Positions 46,182 to 54,089 of a stretch of 64,000 nucleotides of DNA are shown in pieces. Source of the DNA: CBFHMJ01 sp965656875. GTDB lineage: Bacteria; Pseudomonadota; Gammaproteobacteria; Enterobacterales; Alteromonadaceae. Location: assembly GCA_965656875.1 (NCBI GenBank), contig CBFHMJ010000018.1:151912-215911 (forward strand). The letters run 5' to 3'. A program made the position numbers and the translations under genes. The notes below the pieces were generated by a model, which saw nothing but the letters and a program-made list of their open reading frames with translations, ran no database searches and had not been told where the DNA came from. Numbering within the stretch: the first letter of the stretch is position 1; every line of letters starts with the position of its first letter.

Positions 46182-47006
46182 GTGAAATACGCTACATCAT
46201 CAGAGAAAACATACTCCCTGGATGATTTACTCTCCATTATGGCAAGACTCAGGGACCCGGAAAATGGTTGTCCCTGGGATCTTAAACAATCATTTGAAAC
46301 TATCATCCCTCATACACTGGAAGAAGCTTATGAAGTTGCTGATGCTATTGAGCAGGGTGATTTTGCTGAAGTTCGTGATGAGTTGGGTGACTTACTTTTA
46401 CAAATTGTGTTTTACAGCCAGCTTGCAAAAGAAGATCAATTATTTGAATTTGATCATGTCGTTCAATCGATTTGTGAAAAACTGATCCGCCGTCATCCGC
46501 ATATTTTTGGTGATGAAATAGCCAGTGATGCGGATGAAGTCCTGGTTAACTGGGAAGCAATTAAACAACAAGAGCGTGCCGCTAAAGGTCAGCATCACGA
46601 CAGCATTCTGGACAGTGTGCCACCGTCAATGCCTGGATTGATCAGAGCATTGAAGTTGCAAAAGAAATGTTCCAAAGTCGGCTTTGACTGGCCGGATATT
46701 ATCGGTGCTGCGGATAAAATTGCAGAAGAAGCAGACGAAATTGCGCAGGCGATTCAACAACCTGATGGCCCGATTGATGAAGATCACCTCGCGGAAGAAC
46801 TGGGCGATTTAATGTTCGCCACCGTCAATGTGATCCGACATATGAAACGTGATCCGGAAACTGTTATGCGTCAGGCGAATCGAAAATTCGAGCGCCGTTT
46901 TCGCAAGGTGGAAACGTTATTAAAAGAACAGGGATTAACGCCTGAAGAAGCGGGGCTTGAGTTAATGGATGGTCTTTGGGATCAGGCAAAGCTGGACGAG
47001 AATTAA
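46182..47006 (+). CDS. mazG: Nucleoside triphosphate pyrophosphohydrolase MazG
   Basis: Hydrolyses NTPs to NMPs and PPi, and in E. coli limits ppGpp-linked death. The 274-residue protein has two MazG repeats: LRDPENGCPWDLKQSFETIIPHTLEEAYEVADAIE..DELGDLLLQ and the second EEADEIAQAIQQ..AEELGDLMFATVN. The GTG start at 46182 has AGAGGAA upstream. It directly follows relA, as in enteric bacteria; mazE/mazF are not present. Confidence 0.94.
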   Translation: MKYATSSEKTYSLDDLLSIMARLRDPENGCPWDLKQSFETIIPHTLEEAYEVADAIEQGDFAEVRDELGDLLLQIVFYSQLAKEDQLFEFDHVVQSICEKLIRRHPHIFGDEIASDADEVLVNWEAIKQQERAAKGQHHDSILDSVPPSMPGLIRALKLQKKCSKVGFDWPDIIGAADKIAEEADEIAQAIQQPDGPIDEDHLAEELGDLMFATVNVIRHMKRDPETVMRQANRKFERRFRKVETLLKEQGLTPEEAGLELMDGLWDQAKLDEN

Positions 47007-47105
47007 TATTAAACTGGCTCCGTCAGAATCAGTGCTAAAGATAATGCGTAATAATCCGATAACTGATCCATAGCGTTACGCAATCTTATATGGAAGGCTT
47101 AGATC

Positions 47106-47762
47106 ATGACAAAACAGAATTCTGCAAAACGGCAAGCGTCGCTGGTGGCTGGGGTTGCTGTCAGTGCCTTGTTATCGGGCTGTCAGCTATTGGTTGCTGA
47201 AACTGACTGGTGTGTTAGTGAAGACGGAAAATATCAGAAATGCGGTAATGTACTGGCCGACAAACAGCCCATGATGGCGATGGTGGAAATGAATGAACAG
47301 CCACCAAAACATGTGCTGGATACAAAATACAATCATAAAGCGTTGCGTCAGTACGTCGAACAAATGGCGCTGAAAATGACCGATAGTATGGAAACCACGA
47401 TGGTGTCACCGATTGCGGTTACATCATTTGTTCATCTGGATTCAACGCTGAAACGGACTAATGTGCTGGGTAATCAAATTGCTGAAAGTTTTGTTCATGA
47501 ATTGCAGGCGTTCGGTTTACCCGTTGTTGATTTTAAAACGACGGGCAATGTTGATGTAACACCAGTCGGTGACTTTGCTTTTTCTCGTCATTATGAAGAA
47601 CTCACACCGGTTCAAAATATCGGTTATGTCTTATCAGGAACGATGATCGAGCGTGATGGTGGCTATGTTGTCAACGCTCGTATTGTTGGGGTGAAAAGTA
47701 AAGTCGTTCTGGCTTCCGCCAGAGGTTACATCCCCGCCTTCATTGTCAGTGATATGAATTAA
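47106..47762 (+). CDS. FlgO-family lipoprotein (paralogue 3)
   Basis: A 218-residue lipoprotein (lipobox LSGC) with a FlgO domain very like the 34530 paralogue: SPIAVTSFVHLD, VLGNQIAESFVHELQAFGLPVVDFKTTGN, FSRHYEEL and GGYVVNARIVGVKSKVVLASARGYIP. The extracellular-side linker contains two cysteines (CVSEDGKYQKC). It lies behind mazG with 100 bp between them and may be a separate unit. A terminator follows at 47855. Confidence 0.85.
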   Translation: MTKQNSAKRQASLVAGVAVSALLSGCQLLVAETDWCVSEDGKYQKCGNVLADKQPMMAMVEMNEQPPKHVLDTKYNHKALRQYVEQMALKMTDSMETTMVSPIAVTSFVHLDSTLKRTNVLGNQIAESFVHELQAFGLPVVDFKTTGNVDVTPVGDFAFSRHYEELTPVQNIGYVLSGTMIERDGGYVVNARIVGVKSKVVLASARGYIPAFIVSDMN

Positions 47763-47854
47763 TCGTTTCAACCCTTTGCTGTAAGCGAACGAAGTAGCTG
47801 ATATTCACTCTATTCGTTATCGCGGGAAGTGGTTGCGCTAAGTCTTCAACATTC

Positions 47855-47884
47855 AGAACCCGGCCATGCTGCCGGGTTCTTTTT
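47855..47884 (+). terminator. Terminator after the third flgO-like gene
   Basis: A 10-bp perfect stem AGAACCCGGC/GCCGGGTTCT with loop CATGCT is followed by TTTT. From here to 48131 I see no gene. Confidence 0.88.
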
Positions 47885-48131
47885 AGCTGTGCTATATCTA
47901 ATAATGCCGAAGCAAAGGCATCATTTTTCTTCCCCTGTACCAAAATACCATTCTCTGGAAATCCAATATCTGCCGAACCATAAATGTCAGCTCTGCCAAC
48001 ATTCACATCAGTAATTTCACTTTAGGGAGCATTTCTCGTTAATGGCGGTTGAGCGGCAAATGATGTGACTTGCGCCCGTGGATACTGAGAGCAAACGAAT
48101 TCAATCATGGATAGGGCGTTGCTGTTTATGT

Positions 48132-48746
48132 TTACCATTGCTTCAGCCAGAAGGAGAGCGTTTTAGTGGTTTGTTGATCATTACCGATGTCCTTCCAGTC
48201 ATAATTTGCCGTTATATCCGGCCAGTGCGTGTATCCGCGTTTTTGCCAGAATGCGTGATGAGTCTGCCAGTTTTCCGGTTTTGCCGGATGATTATCTGGC
48301 CGATGGACTGCGCAAAAACAGGTCAAATCAGCTCCCTGATTTAATGCATGTTGCTCTCGCCTGTCAAAAAATAAGTGTCCAATGCCCTGGCCTCTGTAGT
48401 CAGGAAGCAGGATTGATTCACCAAAGTACATGATGGTTTCAAGGTTAAACGTATCCTGATGTTGTCTGAAGTAGTGATGAAATTCTTCATCAGCATGCAA
48501 CAGAGGCATGGCTGTCGATGCACCGACAACTTGCTGAGCTGCGGGTTTGTCCGGATCGATCACTAACACCACGAAACTGGCAGGATGTTTGGCATAGTCT
48601 GCCAGGTAAACTTCTTCGTAGGCGAGAGAGCCGTCATATAAATAAGGAAACTCTTTAAACACTGAAATACGGAGTGCCGCCAATGGCGAAACATAAGCCT
48701 GAATGTCTTGACCAGTAACAGTTTTGATTTGTAATCGTGATCGCAT
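48132..48746 (-). CDS. GNAT family N-acetyltransferase
   Basis: A 204-residue acetyltransferase of the GNAT fold. The acetyl-CoA loop is LLPDYRGQGIGHLFFDRREQHAL and the C-terminal AFWQKRGYTHWPDI is typical for motif B. The acceptor is unknown. It is a single gene, divergent from the crotonase gene, with separate promoters in the 118-bp gap. Confidence 0.88.
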   Translation of the reverse strand: MRSRLQIKTVTGQDIQAYVSPLAALRISVFKEFPYLYDGSLAYEEVYLADYAKHPASFVVLVIDPDKPAAQQVVGASTAMPLLHADEEFHHYFRQHQDTFNLETIMYFGESILLPDYRGQGIGHLFFDRREQHALNQGADLTCFCAVHRPDNHPAKPENWQTHHAFWQKRGYTHWPDITANYDWKDIGNDQQTTKTLSFWLKQW

Positions 48747-48876
48747 CGATGTCTCCGAAATACATAAAACAGGTGTTTAAAGTACAGATTGTAGCCTGTG
48801 ACTTGAAAAAGATAAGGAAATAGTTTTTTATGTCCACTGTCTATCTCATCAGACCAGTTGTCAAATGGAGCAAATG

Positions 48877-49680
48877 ATGTCGGAGCAACGAGTAAAGCTA
48901 AGCATAAATGATGGTATCGCAACCGTAACGCTAAACAGGCCAGATAAACTGAATGCGCTGGATATGGCTATGTTTCACGCCATAGACAAGACGATTAAGC
49001 AATTAGCAAAAAACCGTGATGTGCGAGTCGTCATCGTTACCGGTGAAGGACCGGATTTTTGTTCTGGACTGGATCTGAAGGGGGTTCTGGCAAATCAGGC
49101 TAACGGCGCTAAATTGCTGTGGAAACTGTTGCCCTGGAAAGCCAATCTGGCACAGCGAGTTACAATCGGCTGGCGAGAATTACCAGTACCCGTCATCATG
49201 GCAATTCATGGTCGTTGTTGGGGCGGTGGTATGCAAATTGCGCTGGGTGGAGACTTCAGGATTGCAGCTAAAGACAGTTCATTGTCTGTGATGGAAGGTA
49301 AGTGGGGATTGATTCCTGATATGGGTGGCAATGTAGCGCTCAGAGAGCTGATGCCAAAAGACGTAGGGCTTCGCTTATCCATGCTGGCGGAAGAATTCAC
49401 GGCAGATGAAGCCGCGAAACTTAACTTGATTACCGAAACCGCAGACGATCCATTAAAGGCATCTCATGAACTGGCAGAAGCGATTAAGCAACGTTCGCCA
49501 GATGCTGTATCTGGTTTAAAAAGTTTGTATCGCAAATGCTGGCTGGGAACGGATGGGGCAATGTTAGCGAAAGAAACCTGGCATCAAATTCGAATTCTAC
49601 TCGGTAAAAATCAAAAAATTGCCGTTAAGCGTCAAACAAAAGATCCTGAAAAAGCATGGCAACCACGTAAGAACTGGTAA
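48877..49680 (+). CDS. Enoyl-CoA hydratase/isomerase family (crotonase-like) protein
   Basis: Crotonase superfamily enzyme of about 267 residues. Oxyanion-hole regions are ALDMAMFHAI..FCSGLDLKGV and AIHGRCWGGGMQIALGGDFRIAA; GKWGLIPDMGG follows. The glutamate pair of true enoyl-CoA hydratases is not clear, so isomerase or another activity is possible. The ATG at 48877 is favoured by spacing to GGAG; two earlier in-frame ATGs are 3 and 12 bp upstream. It runs convergent with the small membrane gene on its right. Confidence 0.9.
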   Translation: MSEQRVKLSINDGIATVTLNRPDKLNALDMAMFHAIDKTIKQLAKNRDVRVVIVTGEGPDFCSGLDLKGVLANQANGAKLLWKLLPWKANLAQRVTIGWRELPVPVIMAIHGRCWGGGMQIALGGDFRIAAKDSSLSVMEGKWGLIPDMGGNVALRELMPKDVGLRLSMLAEEFTADEAAKLNLITETADDPLKASHELAEAIKQRSPDAVSGLKSLYRKCWLGTDGAMLAKETWHQIRILLGKNQKIAVKRQTKDPEKAWQPRKNW

Positions 49681-49682
49681 CG

Positions 49683-49949
49683 TCAGGCAAACGGGTCATT
49701 GTCTTTATCAACACCGGTTTGGTCCAATACTTGAGCAAACCGGTTGGCGAACAGGCCGACATAACCATAAATGGCGACCAGAAAAGCAGGAATGCCGATG
49801 AGGATTCCTGCAATCTGGAAGCTAAAATGATAATAGTAGCCAATACCAATCAACAGGGCTGCCAAAGCAAATCCGCCCAGTCCGGCAAGAAAAAACTTCA
49901 GACTACGCTTCGGCTGGCTTCCCCATTTATAAATAATTCGCTTTAACAC
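49683..49949 (-). CDS. Small two-helix membrane protein
   Basis: An 88-residue inner-membrane protein with two predicted helices (FFLAGLGGFALAALLIGIGYYY and IAGILIGIPAFLVAIYGYVGLF) and a short acidic C-terminus. The GTG start overlaps the stop of the upstream membrane gene (TAGTG), so the two are translationally coupled. I do not recognise the family. It is the last gene of the GntR operon. Confidence 0.75.
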   Translation of the reverse strand: MLKRIIYKWGSQPKRSLKFFLAGLGGFALAALLIGIGYYYHFSFQIAGILIGIPAFLVAIYGYVGLFANRFAQVLDQTGVDKDNDPFA

Positions 49950-50728
49950 TATGGCTGGCCTTTGTCAGCTGATTGTCGATTAAACAACAGCATCATAATC
50001 TGCAACATTACACTACAGGTTATCAGCACTGCTGCCTGAGATAAGCTAAAAGCAACGTAACTGAGTAAGACCGCGATGAAGGTGTTATATAAAATGGCGG
50101 CGACAGACAAGCGTTTGAGTCGATACATCATCAAAGCCTGACGTTCACCAACAGAATGGTTTAACTGCCCGGGTGATTTATTGTTATAAATTCGCCAGAA
50201 CAAAAAGCCAAGATAACCCATCACAGCGGTATTCAATGAAAGCAATGCCAACAGTTTTTGCCCATCAAGATTACTGGCCACAACCGGTGCTAATGTGATT
50301 GTTTCTGTTGCGATACCAATCCCCATTCCCATGGCACACAGCCAACTAGCGATCACCAATATTAAAGTACCCGGTTCAATAAAGTGTGTGATTGCACGCG
50401 GTGTAAGAGAAGCACTGCGTTTGGTGGGCGTCGGTTGTTGCGAAGCGACAGAGCGTTGATGTTTTCGATGCAATATCATTGGGATTAATTGCAGCGATGA
50501 AAAAATAAGGAGCGGGGAAAATAACAAATCAACGGGTGGTTTTTCGATGGCAATGAATGTCAGTAATACCAGGCCAGTCGCTATTAAAGCGAAATCGACC
50601 TTTTTTAATGAACGCTGAAAAATCTCGGTGCCATCACCGAAACTTCGTTGCATCGGTAAATAAACGGACAGTGTAAATAATTGAATAGCAAATACGGCGA
50701 TCAATGCAATAAACCAGACATCACTCAT
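49949..50728 (-). CDS. Multi-pass membrane protein of a GntR-regulated operon
   Basis: A 259-residue protein with about seven hydrophobic segments (for example FIALIAVFAIQLFTLSVYL and VVASNLDGQKLLALLSLNTAVMGYLGFLFW) and a Ser/Thr-rich basic loop in the middle. I do not recognise the family. YtrA-type GntR regulators usually control ABC transporters, but no ATPase gene is present here. It overlaps the gntR stop by 8 bp, which shows tight coupling. Confidence 0.75.
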   Translation of the reverse strand: MSDVWFIALIAVFAIQLFTLSVYLPMQRSFGDGTEIFQRSLKKVDFALIATGLVLLTFIAIEKPPVDLLFSPLLIFSSLQLIPMILHRKHQRSVASQQPTPTKRSASLTPRAITHFIEPGTLILVIASWLCAMGMGIGIATETITLAPVVASNLDGQKLLALLSLNTAVMGYLGFLFWRIYNNKSPGQLNHSVGERQALMMYRLKRLSVAAILYNTFIAVLLSYVAFSLSQAAVLITCSVMLQIMMLLFNRQSADKGQP

Positions 50729-51104
50729 GACTTTCTCCTTTTAGTGCTTTGGTAAAAGCCTGACGAATTTCGCTGTCTGTCAGCCCTTTGTCTTTCAACT
50801 GATTGACGGCATCAGTTAGTGTCTGATTTGCCACGGCCATCAGATCAATATCACAGTGGTCGTTGGCTTGCTTATGAATAAAAGTGCCACGATAGCCCAA
50901 TGTTTCAATTATATTGTCTCGCTCCAGCATTCGATAAGCTTTTGCAACCGTATTCTGATTAATACCAAGGTCGTTAGCCAGTTGTCTGATTGAAGGCAGG
51001 GGAGTGCCAGCAATAAGAACACCGTTGCGAACGCCTTGCTTTATTTGATCAATAAGCTGATTAAATATTGGGTTCTTGTCAGCAGTATCTATGATGATTT
51101 CCAT
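50721..51104 (-). CDS. GntR-family regulator, YtrA subfamily
   Basis: A 127-residue regulator with an N-terminal winged HTH (IFNQLIDQIKQGVRNGVLIAGTPLPSIRQLANDLGINQNTVAKAYRMLERDNIIETLGYRGTFI) and a short C-terminal helix pair, as in the YtrA subfamily. It probably binds the inverted repeats at 51157-51212 and represses its own operon. It overlaps the downstream membrane gene by 8 bp. It is divergent from the 58-residue membrane protein gene. Confidence 0.92.
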   Translation of the reverse strand: MEIIIDTADKNPIFNQLIDQIKQGVRNGVLIAGTPLPSIRQLANDLGINQNTVAKAYRMLERDNIIETLGYRGTFIHKQANDHCDIDLMAVANQTLTDAVNQLKDKGLTDSEIRQAFTKALKGESHE

Positions 51105-51156
51105 CAGCGTTAACCTGTAAATTGATGAAAAAATATTCTTGTTATAGTTGATCTAC

Positions 51157-51212
51157 TAGTACAACTGGTTTATGGTTGTGCTATGTGATGTACTACATGT
51201 ACTGATAGTACA
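51157..51212. promoter_or_regulatory. Inverted repeats upstream of the GntR operon (probable operators)
   Basis: TAGTACAAC (51157-51165) and GTTGTGCTA (51175-51183) form a 9-bp inverted repeat with one mismatch and a 9-bp spacer. TGTACT (51189-51194) and AGTACA (51207-51212) form a second. Both lie in the divergent gap to the 58-residue gene. Regulator binding is an inference. Confidence 0.5.
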
Positions 51213-51264
51213 TTATTACAAGGCAGACAACCAGGGTGTATTAATACACTTTCAGGAGACTACG

Positions 51265-51441
51265 ATGAAAAAATTGAAAATAGGTAATGCGTTAATCTGG
51301 GCAAGTATTATGTTGGCATCAGCATTAATATCAGAAAATTCACCGCCTATGATGATCAGTCTGTATATCATGGGTTGGTTTATGAGTGATATGTTGCTTG
51401 GTAAAGCACAGTCAGAACAAGGGAGTGGCTGTAACAAATAG
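51265..51441 (+). CDS. 58-residue membrane protein divergent from gntR
   Basis: A small protein with two hydrophobic segments: IGNALIWASIMLASALIS and PPMMISLYIMGWFMSDMLLG. The ATG at 51265 has a strong Shine-Dalgarno AGGAGA. The unusually Met-rich second segment is notable. It may belong to the same regulon as the GntR membrane operon across the shared promoter region. Function unknown. Confidence 0.7.
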   Translation: MKKLKIGNALIWASIMLASALISENSPPMMISLYIMGWFMSDMLLGKAQSEQGSGCNK

Positions 51442-51608
51442 CAGAACCCTCTGTGTATGCGGTGAAATTCGGTATGATTGTCAACATAATGCTTTTCTAT
51501 TAGCTAGTGTGATCAGCTATATGGGTTAAGAGCAGCTGGTAGTATGGTACGTACTGCATGTTGCGTTTAGATCAGGATTTTACCGTTTATCAAATCATTG
51601 GGGGATCA

Positions 51609-52187
51609 ATGAAACACTTACAATTGGGATTCACGCATAGCAAATTTGCTGTCATTCTCTTCAGCATCTTTGCAACTACTGGCTGTGCATCCCTGTCGTC
51701 TCCCGCTCATGAAGGTGAAAACCTCGTCACTCCTTATCATCGTGCGCTGAATACCTGGAATACTTACGTAAAGCATGATGAATTCAAAATTTCCCACCTT
51801 TGGCATCATCCTGATCGTGGTATTGCTGACACTTACATTGTGAATGTCTCGACAGTGCCTGAACAAGAAATTGATCAATTTCGAGATAGTGCCGATCAAC
51901 GAGGTCGTGATCGATGTGACCGATTTCGTAGCGTCAATCTGGCGTACAGTTCGGTTAACCGTTATCCCGGTGTGTTCTGGCGCACTCAGTGTGAAAACCT
52001 GAATGGCCGCAATGTTCAGGTATTGAATCTGGCTATTAAAGGGTCAGACAGCTTCTATCATGTTCAAAAAATCTGGCGTTATGACATTGAAGAACGAGAA
52101 TTAGATCAGTGGATAGAGCGTGTACAACAGACCTTTGTGTGCGACACCAGACGTGCTGATCTGCCTTGTCGTTTATCCGATTACTAG
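51609..52187 (+). CDS. Hypothetical lipoprotein
   Basis: A 192-residue predicted lipoprotein with a lipobox at TGCAS after a hydrophobic stretch (FAVILFSIFATTGC). The mature part has several conserved-looking tracts (HRALNTWNTYVKHDEF, RGRDRCDRFRSVNLAYSSVNRYPGVFWRTQC) and four cysteines. I do not recognise the family. The ATG at 51609 has GGGGATC upstream. It stands alone. Confidence 0.75.
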   Translation: MKHLQLGFTHSKFAVILFSIFATTGCASLSSPAHEGENLVTPYHRALNTWNTYVKHDEFKISHLWHHPDRGIADTYIVNVSTVPEQEIDQFRDSADQRGRDRCDRFRSVNLAYSSVNRYPGVFWRTQCENLNGRNVQVLNLAIKGSDSFYHVQKIWRYDIEERELDQWIERVQQTFVCDTRRADLPCRLSDY

Positions 52188-52506
52188 GGTCAAAAGATCC
52201 TGAATTCAGGGGCCGTCCATACAACGATTTGATGAATGGACTCAAACAAAGTTTCGTCTGCAAAGGTCAATAGATCCTGGATATAGCTAAAAATTCTTGT
52301 TGATTAGCAATAACCCATGTAGGTTAATTTTTGGTGTTTATTGTTAAATTAATTTAAATGGTTGGCGTTGTTTAGTGTCTGGCAGATTGTCATGCGTAAA
52401 TCTTTCAATATAGCTTGAACAGGCGCTATTGAAAGGGATGCCCTGACAGTCGTTAGTTCACGGATGTTGTGTGTCTGAACCCGTGTCAGGCTACAGGAGG
52501 CGGCGA

Positions 52507-52932
52507 ATGAAGTTACAGTTTCAAAGTTATATTCTTGATCTTCCCGAGAAGAACCTCTTTCAAAATGGTGTGGAAATTTACATCGAACCTAAAGTGATGG
52601 AGGTACTGATTTACCTAATTGAAAATCGGGATCGGTATATTAATATCGAAGAGTTACACGAAAATGTCTGGCAGGACAGAATTGTCAGCGACAGTGCGAT
52701 ACGACGGACAATAGTGAAACTCAGACGGCAGTTTCAGTTAACATCGCCGACGATTGAGTTTATCCGAACCCGACCTAAAAAAGGCTATATCTGGAATGTG
52801 AACTGTAGTGAGTTTTGCGAACCGGTAGCCAGCTCAACGAATCAACTCAGATTTGAGTTAATTAAAAGTCAGATGCAGGGGTTTCAGTCGCAAGCCGTGG
52901 ATTTAGTCAGGCGCTTGCTAAGAGCAGGGTAA
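52507..52932 (+). CDS. Winged-helix regulator (OmpR/PhoB-type DNA-binding domain, no receiver)
   Basis: A 141-residue protein consisting of a Trans_reg_C-type winged helix: VEIYIEPKVMEVLIYLIENRDRYINIEELHENVWQDRIVSDSAIRRTIVKLRRQF and TRPKKGYIWNV at the wing. Receiver and membrane domains are missing, unlike OmpR or ToxR. The ATG at 52507 has an excellent SD (AGGAGG). It sits at the edge of the nonribosomal peptide cluster, convergent with its minus-strand operon, so it might regulate it. That is inference. Confidence 0.82.
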   Translation: MKLQFQSYILDLPEKNLFQNGVEIYIEPKVMEVLIYLIENRDRYINIEELHENVWQDRIVSDSAIRRTIVKLRRQFQLTSPTIEFIRTRPKKGYIWNVNCSEFCEPVASSTNQLRFELIKSQMQGFQSQAVDLVRRLLRAG

Positions 52933-52977
52933 TATTTCGACTCAGTTATTATTCTGACAGTAAAACAAGTCATTACT

Positions 52978-53012
52978 AAAGGGCGGAATTTTAGATAAAT
53001 CTCGCCCTTTAA
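52978..53012. terminator. Terminator between the winged-helix gene and the cysteine-synthase-like gene
   Basis: An 8-bp stem AAAGGGCG/CGCCCTTT with an AT-rich, partly pairing loop (AATTT/AAAT) is followed by TT. It sits between two converging genes, so it probably serves both. Confidence 0.7.
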
Positions 53013-53031
53013 TCATTGAATGCAAAAAATG

Positions 53032-54069
53032 TCACTCGCAAAGACCTGCGACTTCAGATGATTCAGCTTTCTTTTCTGCAAACTCTTTATCGATTCTTTG
53101 CCATTCTTCCGGATTTCCAGCGCATGGAAAGACAGTTACCACAACGCCCTCTGGACCAATTTCTTTTGCCAGATTCATGGCAGTTTTAAGGTTTGCAGCC
53201 GACGAGCTGCCGATTTGTTTACCCGTATCTCGTCGAAATTTAGCCATTATCTGAATGCACTCTTCGTATGGCACGGTGAAATGTTCAGTCACCTGTGAAT
53301 CTATAGGTTCAACAAAAGGCTGTTTTTTTGAATATCCCAGACCACCTGAACCACTGAATTTAGGCAAGCTGTTTGGCGGGTTGGGCGTGCCATAAGGCAT
53401 TTCTGCGGGTGTGGTTGAATACATCTTTAAGTCAGGAAAATGTTCCGACAGCCGATGATAAACGCCATTCAATGTGCCACCAGTGCCGATAGAAGCAACC
53501 CAGGCATCTACTTTTCGGCCATTCAATTGTTTGTAGATTTCTTGTCCTGTGGTGTTGTAATGAATATAGGGGTTAGCTTCATTAATATGCTGATATAAAA
53601 ACTGCCAGTGAGGATTCTGCTCACTTAATGCTTTTGCCTCTTCCATCACGCCATAAAAGCCTTTTTCTTTTGCCACCAGGATGACTCTGGCATTCAGCTT
53701 TTTTAACTGTTTCAGCATGCTGGGAGGCGTTGATTCGCTCAGTACCAGTACCAGATTTATCTTTAACAAATGACAGTATTGCGCCAGACATAGTCCCAAC
53801 GTGCCACCGGTGTATTCAAGAATGGTAATGTCGGCCAGTTTATCCTTGGGCACTTCAGACAACAGCTTCCAAAGCATAGCAAATGCGACACGCGCTTTTA
53901 CGGTTCCCCCTTCGTTAAACCACTCACACTTAGCATACACACAGGCATGATCGTCAGGTGTTAGCAAACGCAACAAGGGTGTATTGCCAATCTTTTGGCG
54001 AAGTTTTACCAAAGCGCCGTACTCTTGCAGAATTTCGGTGGACAGGGTGAAACTCGGCGAATAGGTCAT
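53032..54069 (-). CDS. PLP-dependent cysteine synthase-family enzyme in an NRPS cluster
   Basis: A 345-residue fold-type II PLP enzyme. The PLP lysine is Lys58 in GGTVKARVA, GTGGTLNG near 190 binds the phosphate, and GSSSAANLKTA lies near the C-terminus. Relatives include cysteine synthase, cystathionine beta-synthase and SbnA, which makes a diaminopropionate precursor for staphyloferrin B. The cluster context suggests it supplies an unusual amino acid, but the reaction cannot be read from sequence. The SD is AAGGAG. It is the last gene of the tight minus-strand operon (20 bp after MFS). Confidence 0.85.
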   Translation of the reverse strand: MTYSPSFTLSTEILQEYGALVKLRQKIGNTPLLRLLTPDDHACVYAKCEWFNEGGTVKARVAFAMLWKLLSEVPKDKLADITILEYTGGTLGLCLAQYCHLLKINLVLVLSESTPPSMLKQLKKLNARVILVAKEKGFYGVMEEAKALSEQNPHWQFLYQHINEANPYIHYNTTGQEIYKQLNGRKVDAWVASIGTGGTLNGVYHRLSEHFPDLKMYSTTPAEMPYGTPNPPNSLPKFSGSGGLGYSKKQPFVEPIDSQVTEHFTVPYEECIQIMAKFRRDTGKQIGSSSAANLKTAMNLAKEIGPEGVVVTVFPCAGNPEEWQRIDKEFAEKKAESSEVAGLCE

Positions 54070-54089
54070 GTAAAGCTCCTTCTGTCTGA

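Noticed and set aside
47763..48131. Open frames in the gap between the third flgO-like gene and the GNAT gene
   Set aside because: The frames in both directions overlap the terminator hairpin, lack SDs and are low in protein-like composition.
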